From Gemmatimonadota bacterium (GTDB lineage Bacteria; Gemmatimonadota; Gemmatimonadetes; Longimicrobiales; RSA9): a DNA stretch of 40,948 nucleotides. Shown here piece after piece: positions 1 through 8,302 of this stretch (positions within the stretch are counted from its first letter, which is position 1; the number at the start of each line of letters is the position of its first letter). Location: contig JADGQX010000010.1 in assembly GCA_017881445.1 (NCBI GenBank), positions 1 to 40,948 of the forward strand, read 5' to 3'. The position numbers and the translations under genes are program-made. A model generated the notes under the pieces. The model did no database searches, was not told where the DNA came from, and was given only the letters and a program-made list of their open reading frames with translations.

Positions 1-56
1 CATCGTGGCGCTACGGCGTCCACACCGGGCACCGGTCCCAGGGCAACGCGAATGAA

Positions 57-87
57 AGGGGCGAGGCCGCTGCGCGGCCCCGCCCCT
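57..87 (-). terminator. Hairpin terminator downstream of the nonaheme cytochrome gene
   Basis: The arms at 57-70 and 74-87 pair over 14 positions with one mismatch around a 3-base loop. On the minus strand the stem is followed by TTTCATT, a weak T-rich tail. It lies just beyond a second hairpin (92-117), so the cytochrome transcript appears to end in a tandem structure. Confidence 0.55.
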
Positions 88-91
88 CCCG

Positions 92-117
92 ACCGCGGGA
101 CCCTGGGGTCCCGCGGT
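92..117 (-). terminator. Perfect 12-bp inverted repeat after the nonaheme cytochrome gene
   Basis: ACCGCGGGACCC (92-103) and GGGTCCCGCGGT (106-117) are perfect reverse complements, leaving about 11 usable base pairs with a 4-base loop. It begins 18 bases after the cytochrome stop codon on the minus strand. There is no T tract, as is common in GC-rich genomes. Confidence 0.55.
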
Positions 118-134
118 GGCTCTACGAACTCGAA

Positions 135-1562
135 CTACTTGCCGTGGCCCTGCAGAACGTTGGTGAGCACCACTCCGGGCGTCGACGTCAGCTTGTACTG
201 CGTCTTGAGCGCCTGGATGCTCGTGGTGAGCAACGCCTCGGTCAGGAACGGGTTGTGTGCGGCGGCGCCGGGCTTGGTGGCGATGCCCACGTTGAAGGTC
301 GCGCCTTCGCCCGCGGTGATAAGGTTGTCGTTCGTCTTGAACTCGGTCTTGGGGACCAGGGCGATCAGCCGGTTCGCCTCGGCAACGAGCGTGTTGAGGC
401 GCAGCTCGGCGGTGGCGTAGGCACTGCGGGCCGCGGCCTCGCTGCCGTGGCAGCCGCTGACCGTGCACGACTTGAAGGAGCGCAGGTCGTCGGTGCAGGC
501 GCCGCCCACGAACTGGCCCTTCGAGTCGACACACGGCGTAGCCTGGAAGGTGTGGCCGACGTTCAGGTAGCCCTTGGTGTCCTGGGCGAAGTTGGTCTTG
601 GACATGTGGCAGGTGACGCACATGTCCCCCGTGGCGTGCGTCCCCTTGAGGTCACCGTACTTGAAGGTGGCGTTCGGCGGAATCCAGCCGGCCTGACCCA
701 GAAGGGTCGGGCCCTCGGGCGCATGCGGCCCACTGGAGCTGGTCATGTCCGGAACCGAGCGCCGCATGTGGCACTTCATGCACAGGTTCGTGAGCGTGTC
801 CGACGTCGTCACCGCGTAGCGCGTCTGCGCCGCGAACTTGTCCGAGTGCGCATCGTGGCAGACGGCGCACGTGATGGCCACGTGCTGCGCGGGGGCGTCG
901 GTCTTCCCCTTGTAGTTCGCCGTCACGCCCCAGGCCGCCAGGGCGCCCTGACCGGTGTGGCAGTTGATGCAGGTGGCCGTGCTGCCGATGGCATGCGACT
1001 GCACGGTCCCGTGCAGCGAGGCGCGCCATTCCTCGGCGAAGCCATCGTGCGTGCCGCTGTGGCAGCCGCTGCAGCCGGCAGTCCCCAGCTTGCCCGTATC
1101 CGCGGCGATCGACGCCAGCGGAGCGGTGGAGCCGTCGGGCTTCTGCGCATGGTCCAGCCCCGCGCCATGACAGGCCTCGCACTGCACATCCATGTAGCGC
1201 AGGTCCTGCGTGCCGCCATAGCCCACGTTGGCGGTGGTGGCCGCGTTGCCCAGCTGGCCGGTCGTGTGACAGGCCTCGCAGGTGGCTGCCGCATGGGCGT
1301 TCGCCTTCAGGTCGGCCCACGCGTGCGAGTGCGCGGTCTGCTTCCAGCCGGCCTGGTGCGCGACGTGGCAGTTGCCGCACGCCGTCTGCTTGTTCGCCGT
1401 GGTCGTGTCCGTGTAGCCGATGAAGCCGGCCGCGGCCGCCGCAGGCTGCTCGAAGAACGGCCGCTCCACAAACACCTTCTTCTCGTCCACACACCCGGCC
1501 ACTGCGAACAGCAGCACGGCGGCGGCGGACGCACCGAATACGCTTCTGGTGATCGGTCTCAT
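135..1562 (-). CDS. Nonaheme c-type cytochrome lipoprotein
   Basis: This 475-residue protein is an exported multiheme electron carrier. An N-terminal hydrophobic stretch ends in a lipobox-like VAGC with the lipidated Cys at 24, so it is probably membrane-anchored. Eight CXXCH heme sites lie at about residues 62, 95, 128, 164, 198, 232, 261 and 315. A ninth site at 366-372 reads CTVSGCH, which is CX4CH rather than CXXCH. Many further His residues could be distal ligands. The last 100 residues lack heme motifs. The 36-residue membrane peptide 12 bases upstream is probably co-transcribed, and the ccm genes nearby would supply heme attachment. I cannot assign a substrate; it could belong to the c554/cytochrome-c3-like multiheme group. 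The family level is sure, the role is not. Confidence 0.93.
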   Translation of the reverse strand: MRPITRSVFGASAAAVLLFAVAGCVDEKKVFVERPFFEQPAAAAAGFIGYTDTTTANKQTACGNCHVAHQAGWKQTAHSHAWADLKANAHAAATCEACHTTGQLGNAATTANVGYGGTQDLRYMDVQCEACHGAGLDHAQKPDGSTAPLASIAADTGKLGTAGCSGCHSGTHDGFAEEWRASLHGTVQSHAIGSTATCINCHTGQGALAAWGVTANYKGKTDAPAQHVAITCAVCHDAHSDKFAAQTRYAVTTSDTLTNLCMKCHMRRSVPDMTSSSGPHAPEGPTLLGQAGWIPPNATFKYGDLKGTHATGDMCVTCHMSKTNFAQDTKGYLNVGHTFQATPCVDSKGQFVGGACTDDLRSFKSCTVSGCHGSEAAARSAYATAELRLNTLVAEANRLIALVPKTEFKTNDNLITAGEGATFNVGIATKPGAAAHNPFLTEALLTTSIQALKTQYKLTSTPGVVLTNVLQGHGK

Positions 1563-1574
1563 TTTGATCGTCCG

Positions 1575-1685
1575 TTAGAAGCCAAGGGTGTAGCCGGGAA
1601 TCAACATTGCCGCCATCAGCAATGCGAAGATCAGGATGGCCGCGTAGGCCACGCCCGGCTGTCGTTCGCCATCTGAATGCACCAT
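1575..1685 (-). CDS. 36-residue single-span membrane peptide preceding the multiheme cytochrome
   Basis: An ATG at 1685 has GGAGAG about 8 bases upstream and opens a 36-codon frame. The first 12 residues are polar, followed by a hydrophobic span (about residues 13-30, AYAAILIFALLMAAMLIP) and a short tail ending YTLGF. The stop is 12 bases before the cytochrome start, so the two are almost certainly co-transcribed. The size and layout recall small accessory subunits of respiratory complexes (CcoQ- or CydX-like), but I see no recognisable family motif. The role as anchor or assembly subunit of the cytochrome is inference. An in-frame longer version starting near 1838 is rich in Arg and lacks a ribosome site, so I rejected it. 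Confidence 0.65.
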   Translation of the reverse strand: MVHSDGERQPGVAYAAILIFALLMAAMLIPGYTLGF

Positions 1686-1769
1686 CGCCGCTACTCTCCT
1701 CCGTGCTCGTAGTGGCATTCTGCGCCGCCGGCCCCATCGCCGGGAGGGCGTATTGTCCCTCGTCCTGGG

Positions 1770-1823
1770 GTCAGGCCCGGACCATCTGTCTCGGGATTGC
1801 CGGGTCCGCGGGACCGGCCTGAC
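1770..1823 (-). promoter_or_regulatory. Possible structured 5' leader of the cytochrome transcript
   Basis: On the minus strand GTCAGGCC (1823-1816) pairs perfectly with GGCCTGAC (1777-1770). Inside it, one GGACC (1805-1801 region) can pair with either of two flanking GGTCC copies, so two exclusive hairpins are possible. It lies 85-138 bases upstream of the membrane-peptide start. I recognise no known riboswitch. A chance structure in GC-rich DNA is possible. Confidence 0.3.
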
Positions 1824-2348
1824 GACCGTTTGCAACAAAGCCGGTGTGCCGGCACGCCTTCCTGACTCGCTTGGGGCGCTTCTGCCCCTTTCGTGCGGCG
1901 TATACGGGGCAATGGGTGCGCCACATTTATCATTGACATGCGCTTATTTGAACAATCGTTCTTTCTCTTTGTGGCGAAGGGAGTTACGCGAGGGTCGCCC
2001 GAAATCGCGGAAAAGGGGGCCAACGATGGCCGGGGCAAGATGGGACGCGGCGAGCAGCCGCCCGGCGTTTTTGCGACAGCGCCTGGGCTGGTTGGGCCGG
2101 TTTGCACCGGCGGCCGAAAGTTCTGGGCGAGTTGGCGCGTGCGGGAGAGAATGAGGGGTAACGTATTGGCGCGCATAGCTGATCTGCCTGCCTGGCCGCG
2201 GGAAGGCGGGAGAAGGGCAAAGTGGGTGCGGGCGGGTGTTGGGGGCATGGGACGATGTGGCGACAAAATGGCACGCGCGAGAGAGGAGTGGCAGATCAGG
2301 CGAGGGCGAGGGCAGAGGGCAACGGCTTGGGCGAGGACGGATACGAAG

Positions 2349-2377
2349 CGGGCCCCCGCCGAGTGGACGGGGGCCCG
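2349..2377 (-). terminator. Terminator hairpin at the end of the ccm operon
   Basis: CGGGCCCCCG (2349-2358) and CGGGGGCCCG (2368-2377) form a perfect 10-bp stem with a 9-base loop, 25 bases past the ccmE stop. No T run follows on the minus strand. It marks the end of ccmABCDE. Confidence 0.6.
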
Positions 2378-2402
2378 AGAAGGGACGGGAGACGCCCGAA
2401 GG

Positions 2403-2849
2403 CTACTTCTGGTCCCTGACGAGGGAGCGGTACATCTCTTCGGGGCGGTGACCCTTGGTGGGGGGTCGGTACTCGTTGGAGTGCTTGACCATGAGGCTGC
2501 TGGCGTCGAAGACGCCGTTCTTCTGCATCTTGCCCTCGACGACGACGCCCATTCCCTCGCGGAACATCTGAGGAGGGGCCTTCTGGGCGTGGACTTCGAC
2601 GACGTTCTTGCCATCGGTCATGCGAAAGCGGAGGTCGAGGGCGGCGGCATTCCAGGTAACGCTGCCGGGGACGACCTGTCCGCCGAGGCGAACCGGGGCG
2701 CCGATGGCACTGGCACCCTTGGCCTCCAGCTCCGTGGGCGTGAGGAAGTAGACGAGGTTGTTACCGATCCCGCCGTAGACGAGGTAGCCGAAGCCACCGA
2801 GCAGGATGATCAGGCCGGCCAGGAGGCCGAGCTTCTTGCTGCCCTTCAC
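2403..2849 (-). CDS. ccmE: Cytochrome c maturation heme chaperone CcmE
   Basis: CcmE covalently holds heme on the periplasmic face of the membrane and passes it to the CcmFH ligation complex. The 148-residue protein has an N-terminal signal anchor (about residues 7-27) followed by the beta-barrel domain. The heme-binding HxxxY motif is intact: His123 and Tyr127 in KHSNEY. The start is GTG at 2849, whose GTGA overlaps the ccmD stop, so translation is probably coupled. Length is normal for the family. It is the last gene of the operon: ccmF, ccmG and ccmH do not follow, and a terminator hairpin does. Confidence 0.95.
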   Translation of the reverse strand: MKGSKKLGLLAGLIILLGGFGYLVYGGIGNNLVYFLTPTELEAKGASAIGAPVRLGGQVVPGSVTWNAAALDLRFRMTDGKNVVEVHAQKAPPQMFREGMGVVVEGKMQKNGVFDASSLMVKHSNEYRPPTKGHRPEEMYRSLVRDQK

Positions 2850-2977
2850 AGCTCCACCTCCTTGCGGACGAGCTCGCGGGCTTCGCGGCGGCGGGCGCCG
2901 AGGAAAAGCCGGTAGCCGATGATCGCGGACCAGACGACGCCGTAGGCGGCGGCAATATAGAGCCAGTTCTCAGGCAT
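2846..2977 (-). CDS. ccmD: Cytochrome c maturation small membrane protein CcmD
   Basis: A 43-residue protein with one transmembrane span (about residues 5-22) and a highly charged, Arg/Glu-rich cytoplasmic tail, as expected for CcmD, which helps release holo-CcmE from CcmABC. I chose the ATG at 2977 because GGAG lies 7 bases upstream; an ATG two codons earlier (2983) is too close to that site. Its start overlaps the 3' end of ccmC and its TGA overlaps the ccmE GTG. CcmD is poorly conserved, so the name rests on size, topology and position between ccmC and ccmE. Confidence 0.85.
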   Translation of the reverse strand: MPENWLYIAAAYGVVWSAIIGYRLFLGARRREARELVRKEVEL

Positions 2978-3695
2978 GGACATTCTCCGCATTGGGCGCG
3001 AGTGCCCGTTCCTCGATGCGGGCCTCGACGTCACGAACGACGCGGGCAACGCGGTAGCGTGAGATCACGAAATAGGCGAAGACGAAGAGGAAGGCGATGA
3101 TGTTCATGCGAAAGCCGCGGACGTACGCCGGATCGATGGTGCCCGGCGTTGACTGCATCTGGTGGATTGTGCGCCACCACTTGACGGACATGTAAACGAT
3201 GCCGGAGTTGATGAACCCCAGGCCGGCGATGGCGGCGCTCCAGCGGGCGCGGCGAATCTCGTCCTCCGTGAAGGCACGGAGCACGAGGTATCCGACGTAC
3301 ATGAGGAAGAGGACGGCCATGCTGGTGAGGCGCGCGTCCCAGGTCCACCAGACGTTCCAGGTGGGCCGCGCCCAGATGCTGCCGGTGACCAGGGTTGCGG
3401 CAGCGAAGACGGCGCCGACCTGGGCAGCGGAAGCGGCCAGGAGGTCGTACCTCAGGTCGCGCTTGACCAGATAGAGGATGCCGAACACGAAGATCACGGC
3501 ATAGCCGATGAGGCTCATGAAGGCCGAGGGCACGTGGACATACATGATCTTCTGCAGATCGCCCATGTCGCGGTCCGGCGGCGAAGTGAGCACACCGAGG
3601 ACCTGGCTGAGGAGGAGAAAGGCCAGCGCGCCCCAGCCAAAGAGGGTGAGCCAGCGCGGAGTGAGCGGGTAATCCCGCTCGATACTCGCGTTCAT
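2970..3695 (-). CDS. ccmC: Heme exporter/handling protein CcmC
   Basis: CcmC is the membrane protein that loads heme onto CcmE. This 241-residue protein has six predicted membrane spans. The tryptophan-rich WWD signature is present at about residues 113-120 (WNVWWTWD). The two external heme-ligand histidines expected of the family are seen at His54 (MYVHVPS) and His178 (RTIHQM). It starts 7 bases after the ccmB stop and overlaps ccmD. Nothing looks truncated. Confidence 0.95.
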   Translation of the reverse strand: MNASIERDYPLTPRWLTLFGWGALAFLLLSQVLGVLTSPPDRDMGDLQKIMYVHVPSAFMSLIGYAVIFVFGILYLVKRDLRYDLLAASAAQVGAVFAAATLVTGSIWARPTWNVWWTWDARLTSMAVLFLMYVGYLVLRAFTEDEIRRARWSAAIAGLGFINSGIVYMSVKWWRTIHQMQSTPGTIDPAYVRGFRMNIIAFLFVFAYFVISRYRVARVVRDVEARIEERALAPNAENVHA

Positions 3696-3702
3696 GGTTC
3701 GG

Positions 3703-4382
3703 TTACTCCTCGATCACGTACTCGAAGGCGAAGAACGTAGCCACAAGGAATATCACGTCGAAGACGACCAGGAGCCGGACCCACGACGAGGCGTCCCCCA
3801 TCAAATTGCCGACGAGGAGCGACTTGGTTGCCTCGACGGCGGAGAGGAGAAGCGGCACGAGCATGGGGAACAGGAGGAGAGGGAGCAGGACCTCCCGTGC
3901 GCGGACGCGGCTGGCCATGGCCGCATAGAACGTCCCCAGGGTGACGAATCCAATGGTGCCGAGGAGCAGCACGCCGAAGAAGCCGCCGCCGGAGAGCAGG
4001 GGGAGGTCATACAGGATGGCAGCCACCGGAACCAGGATCACCTCGATGAGAACGAGGAACGCCAGGTTGGCGATGAGCTTGCCGACGAAGAGGGCGCGGC
4101 GGTCGCCGGGGTAGAGGAGGAGCGCCTCCAGGGCGCCGCCCTCGAGCTCCATCTCGTAGGACCGATTGAACGAGAGCACGCCGCCGAAGAGAACCGTGAG
4201 CCAGAGGACGCCGGCGGCGGCTTCGCGCAGCGCCTGCTGGTCGGGGCCCAGGGCGAAGCCGAACAGGAGAAGGATCAGAGCGGTGAAGAAGAGGACCGCG
4301 TTGAAGTTGGCCTTGGTGCGACGCTCGGCGGTCAGGTCCTTCCACGCGATGGCGCGGGCGCGGGCGAACTCCGAGGAGAGAC

Positions 4383-4386
<4 letters not shown>
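3703..4386 (-). CDS. ccmB: Heme exporter membrane subunit CcmB
   Basis: CcmB is the membrane permease of the CcmAB ABC transporter that powers release of heme-loaded CcmE. The 227-residue protein has about six hydrophobic spans and the typical N-terminal AWKDLTAERRTKANFNAVLFF stretch where cytoplasmic contacts to the ATPase occur. The ATG at 4386 overlaps the ccmA stop by four bases (ATGA), which indicates translational coupling. Length matches the family. Confidence 0.93.
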
Positions 4387-5147
<761 letters not shown>

Positions 5148-5188
5148 CGGAGCTCCACTAGGATGAACCGACACGGTGACACCATCAG

Positions 5189-5216
5189 GCCGGCGGCGGC
5201 GACGGCCGCCGCCGGC
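5189..5216 (-). terminator. Perfect 12-bp hairpin between pntB and ccmA
   Basis: GCCGGCGGCGGC (5189-5200) and GCCGCCGCCGGC (5205-5216) are perfect reverse complements with a GACG loop. It starts 10 bases after the pntB stop and ends about 40 bases before ccmA. It could terminate pnt, attenuate read-through into ccm, or protect the pnt mRNA 3' end. No T tract follows. Confidence 0.6.
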
Positions 5217-5226
5217 TCCTTCCCTG

Positions 5227-6651
5227 CTAGACCGTCTTGACGGCGGCCACCAGCTTGGTGAGCGATGCCTTGGCGTCGCCGAAGAGCATGCGGGTGTTGT
5301 CGCGGTAGAACAGCTCGTTGTCGATACCGGCAAAGCCCGGGTTCATGCTGCGCTTCAGGACGACCACGTTGCGCGAATGATCGACGTCGAGGATCGGCAT
5401 CCCGTAGATCGGGCTGCTCGTATCGCTGCGCGCGGCCGGATTGACCACGTCGTTGGCGCCGATGACGAGGGCAACGTCCGTGTTGTCGAACTCGCCGTTG
5501 ATCTGCTCCATCTCGGCCAGCTGGTCATAGGGCACATTGGCCTCGGCCAGTAGCACGTTCATGTGGCCGGGCATGCGGCCGGCGACAGGATGAATCGCGT
5601 ACTTGACGCTGACGCCGTGCTTCTCCAGCTCGTCGGCCAACTCGCGAACGGTGTGCTGGGCCTGTGCGACGGCCAGACCGTACCCCGGAACGATGACGAC
5701 GTTGCGGGCGAACGCCAGCGCGACGCCGACGTCCTCGGCCGAAGCCTCCTTCACGATCCTGACGACACCCGCGCCCTTGCCGTTGCCACCGGTCTGCAGG
5801 GCTCCGAAACCGCTGAAGAGCACGTTGCTGATGGGCCGGTTCATGGCCTTGCTCATGAGCAGCGTCAGCAGCGTCCCGCTGGCGCCGACCAGGGCACCCG
5901 CGACCACCAGGATCTGGTTGTGGACGACGAAGCCCGTGAGTGCTGCGGCGACACCGGTGCAGGAGTTGAGGATCGAGATGACCACCGGCATGTCGGCGCC
6001 GCCGATGGGCAGGACGCCCGTGACGCCGAGGAGCAGCGCGATCCCGAGAACTGCCCAGAGCGCCGGGACGGAGCCACCGACGAGGACGATACCCCCGACG
6101 GCAAGCGAGCCCAGCAGCAGGGCCGCGTTGAACCAGCTCTGGCCGCCGAAGCGCAGCGGCCGGTCGGTGATGAGCTCCTGCAGCTTGAGGAAGGCGACGA
6201 TGCTGCCGCTGAAGGAGATCGCGCCAATGATCGTGCCCAGCACGATGGAGACGACCTGGCCGGCACCGCCGGCATCGCCGGTCTCGCCGATCGCCCGGGT
6301 GAACTCCGCGATGGAAACCAGTGCCGCGGTGGCGCCGCCCATGCCGTTGAAGAGCGCCACCATCTGCGGCATGGCGGTCATCTTGACGGTACGGGCGAAG
6401 TAGACGCCGATGCCGCCGCCGATGAGCGTGCCGATGACGATGGTGCCGATGGGGATGAGGCGCGCGCCCGTGATGGCGCCGAGGATATCGGGGTTCAGCA
6501 GCGTGACGGCCAGGGCGATCGTCATGGCGATTCCGGCCAGGCGGTTGCCGCTGCGTGCCGTCGCGGGACTGGACAGGCGCTTGAGGCCCAGGATGAACAG
6601 GACGGCTGCGACCAGGTAGGCCGGTCCGATGATGGTCTCGAAGTTCGTCAT
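5227..6651 (-). CDS. pntB: NAD(P) transhydrogenase subunit beta
   Basis: PntB carries the NADP(H)-binding domain III and most of the proton channel (domain II) of the proton-translocating transhydrogenase, which makes NADPH from NADH using the proton gradient. The 474-residue protein has about nine membrane spans in the first 270 residues, then a soluble Rossmann-type domain with the family stretch GYGLAVAQAQ and a late GANDVVNPAA segment. The ATG at 6651 overlaps the pntAB stop (ATGA). Length and motifs are normal. Confidence 0.96.
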   Translation of the reverse strand: MTNFETIIGPAYLVAAVLFILGLKRLSSPATARSGNRLAGIAMTIALAVTLLNPDILGAITGARLIPIGTIVIGTLIGGGIGVYFARTVKMTAMPQMVALFNGMGGATAALVSIAEFTRAIGETGDAGGAGQVVSIVLGTIIGAISFSGSIVAFLKLQELITDRPLRFGGQSWFNAALLLGSLAVGGIVLVGGSVPALWAVLGIALLLGVTGVLPIGGADMPVVISILNSCTGVAAALTGFVVHNQILVVAGALVGASGTLLTLLMSKAMNRPISNVLFSGFGALQTGGNGKGAGVVRIVKEASAEDVGVALAFARNVVIVPGYGLAVAQAQHTVRELADELEKHGVSVKYAIHPVAGRMPGHMNVLLAEANVPYDQLAEMEQINGEFDNTDVALVIGANDVVNPAARSDTSSPIYGMPILDVDHSRNVVVLKRSMNPGFAGIDNELFYRDNTRMLFGDAKASLTKLVAAVKTV

Positions 6652-6956
6652 TCCGGCTTCTCCACCGGCGGGGCCGCCTTTTTCTTGAACATCTCGAGCA
6701 TGCGATCGGTGACGACGAAGCCGCCGAACACGTTGGCGGCGCCGAGGATCACGGCGACGAAGGCGATCGCCTGCATGAAGGGAGTCTTCGCGGCCCCCGC
6801 GATCAACATGGCACCGAGGAGCACGATGCCGTGAATCGCATTGGTCGCCGACATCAGCGGCGTGTGCAGGATGGACGGCACACGCGCGATGACCTCAAAC
6901 CCCACGAAGATCGCGAGGATGAAGACATACGCACCGAGAAGCACTTCCTGGCTCAC
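6648..6956 (-). CDS. pntAB: NAD(P) transhydrogenase alpha subunit, membrane part
   Basis: This 102-residue protein is the membrane domain that in E. coli is fused to the end of PntA. It has three or four hydrophobic spans and the typical segment FEVIARVPSILHTPLMSATN. I chose the GTG at 6956: its GTGA overlaps the pntAA stop, and GAGG lies 7 bases upstream. The separate small subunit shows that this is the three-subunit form known from Rhodospirillum and others. The Lys/Pro-rich tail is not conserved in the family. Confidence 0.93.
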   Translation of the reverse strand: MSQEVLLGAYVFILAIFVGFEVIARVPSILHTPLMSATNAIHGIVLLGAMLIAGAAKTPFMQAIAFVAVILGAANVFGGFVVTDRMLEMFKKKAAPPVEKPE

Positions 6957-8116
6957 ACCGACACCTCGTGGTTGAGGAGGGCCCGGGTAGGCTCGTGAAC
7001 GATCTGGCCGTCGAAGGTGACGCAGCACCCGCGAGTGATCTCGTCGTCGAGATCGACCTTGAGAGTGCGCTCCGGCGACAGGTGCTCGAGGAGCGCCTGG
7101 ACGTTCTTGGAGTACATGGTGCTGGCGTGGAAGGCCATCTGGCTGGCCAGGTTGAGCGGAGCCAGAATGGTCACGCCGTTGGAGACCACGGTCTCCCCCG
7201 GCACCGACAGCTCGCAGTTGCCCCCCATCTCACCGGCGAGGTCGACGATGACCGAGCCGACGCGCATGGCGGCGACCGTAGCCTCCGGGATCAGCACCGG
7301 CGCGCGCTTCCCGGGCACGAGCGCGGTAGTGATGACGATGTCGGACTTCACGCAGCGCTCGTGGAGGAGCTCCTTCTCACGGCGGATGTGGTCTTCCGCC
7401 AGCTCCTTGGCATAGCCGCCGGCGTCCTGCGCATCCTCGTTGGGGATGTCGAGGTCGACGAAGGCGGCACCGAGGCTCTGCACCTGCTCCTTGGTCGCCG
7501 GGCGGGTGTCGAAGGCCTCGACGACGGCACCGAGGCGTCGGGCAGTGGCAATGGCCATGAGCCCGGCAACGCCCGCGCCGATAACGAGCACACGGGCGGG
7601 CGGGATGGTGCCGGCCGCAGTCATGAGCATGGGGAAGAACTTGCCCGTGGCGTTCGCGCCCATGAGGACGGCCTTGTAGCCGGCAACCGTGCTCTGGGAG
7701 GAGAGCGCGTCCATCTTCTGCGCGCGGGTGATGCGCGGGACGAGCTCCATGGCGAAGGAGGCGACGCCGTGCTCCGCCAGCAGCGCGACCGCGTCCAGTG
7801 CGGCGTACGGGTGGAGGTACGAGATCACGCCCGCCCCCGAGCGCATCAGCTCGGTTTCGCTGAGTCCGAGGGACTCGCGGCGGGACGGCCGCTGCACCTT
7901 GGCCACGAGGTCCGCCTTGCCGAACAGCGCCCGGGCATCGTCCTCGATGGACGCGCCGGCGTCGGCATAGGCGGCATCGGTAAACCCGGCGGCCTCGCCG
8001 GCCCCCGCCTCCACCACGACCTCGTATCCGGACTTCACCAGGCGGCCAACGGTCTCCGGCACAAGGGCCACGCGGCACTCGCCGGGCACGATTTCTCTAG
8101 GAACGGCAACTATCAT
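6953..8116 (-). CDS. pntAA: NAD(P) transhydrogenase alpha subunit, NAD-binding part
   Basis: A 387-residue soluble domain I protein that binds NAD(H) and exchanges hydride with domain III of PntB. It starts with the alanine-dehydrogenase/PNT N-terminal signature (PREIVPGECRVALVPETV) and has the nucleotide-binding GAGVAG motif followed by AFDTR. I chose the ATG at 8116 because AAGGGAG lies about 5 bases upstream; the longer frame to 8179 has no ribosome site. It is the first gene of the pnt operon, and a 7-bp hairpin sits in its 5' leader. Confidence 0.96.
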   Translation of the reverse strand: MIVAVPREIVPGECRVALVPETVGRLVKSGYEVVVEAGAGEAAGFTDAAYADAGASIEDDARALFGKADLVAKVQRPSRRESLGLSETELMRSGAGVISYLHPYAALDAVALLAEHGVASFAMELVPRITRAQKMDALSSQSTVAGYKAVLMGANATGKFFPMLMTAAGTIPPARVLVIGAGVAGLMAIATARRLGAVVEAFDTRPATKEQVQSLGAAFVDLDIPNEDAQDAGGYAKELAEDHIRREKELLHERCVKSDIVITTALVPGKRAPVLIPEATVAAMRVGSVIVDLAGEMGGNCELSVPGETVVSNGVTILAPLNLASQMAFHASTMYSKNVQALLEHLSPERTLKVDLDDEITRGCCVTFDGQIVHEPTRALLNHEVSV

Positions 8117-8132
8117 GGTCTCCCTTCCGGTT

Positions 8133-8153
8133 GCGCGGCGGAACCTGCCGCGC
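8133..8153 (-). promoter_or_regulatory. 5' leader hairpin upstream of pntAA
   Basis: GCGCGGC (8133-8139) pairs with GCCGCGC (8147-8153) around a 7-base loop. On the minus strand it ends 16 bases before the pntAA start and just before the ribosome binding site. It may influence initiation or mRNA stability; no known regulator motif is visible. Confidence 0.35.
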
Positions 8154-8232
8154 GTCGTGCCCGAAGGTAACGGGGGCAAAAACCGCCGTCTGTAGGGGAA
8201 ATGGGAACGTAGAAGTCGGGGCGAGGCTGAAA

Positions 8233-8248
8233 GCTGCGCGGGCGCAGC
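8233..8248 (-). terminator. Terminator hairpin after the TolB-like gene
   Basis: GCTGCGC (8233-8239) and GCGCAGC (8242-8248) form a stem (six pairs with a four-base loop) 54 bases after the TolB-like stop codon. On the minus strand it is followed by TTTC, a short T-rich tail. Confidence 0.45.
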
Positions 8249-8302
8249 CCGACCTCACGGCGCCCGCGCCGGAACGCGGTCCGTGGCGGGCCAGGCGGCG
8301 GC

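Larger units (their letters stand above)
1686..2402. other. 717-base intergenic region with leader structure and AT-rich patch
   Basis: No convincing gene lies here. The part next to the membrane peptide holds a structured leader (1770-1823). Positions 1923-1975 are clearly AT-richer than the surroundings and include TTGACA at 1933-1938 on the plus strand. On the minus strand TTGTTC and a GATAAA-like hexamer lie 18 bases apart and could drive the cytochrome transcript. The segment 2000-2340 is GC-rich with short random frames. The ccm terminator hairpin lies at 2349-2377. Confidence 0.6.

Noticed and set aside
1-3. CAT at the left edge as the start of a minus-strand gene
   Set aside because: Only the start codon would be inside the window, so it cannot be supported.
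144-1676. A 510-codon open frame on the plus strand opposite the multiheme cytochrome
   Set aside because: It is Arg/Gly/Ala-rich with no motif and lies antisense to a clear cytochrome gene; such frames are common opposite GC-rich genes.
2026-2154. A 42-residue plus-strand frame after an AGGGGG-like site in the intergenic region
   Set aside because: No hydrophobic or conserved pattern is visible, the site is in random GC-rich DNA, and it opposes the likely cytochrome transcript.
8160-8230. Promoter for the pnt operon
   Set aside because: No -35/-10 pair with proper spacing could be found, although a start must lie somewhere in this gap.
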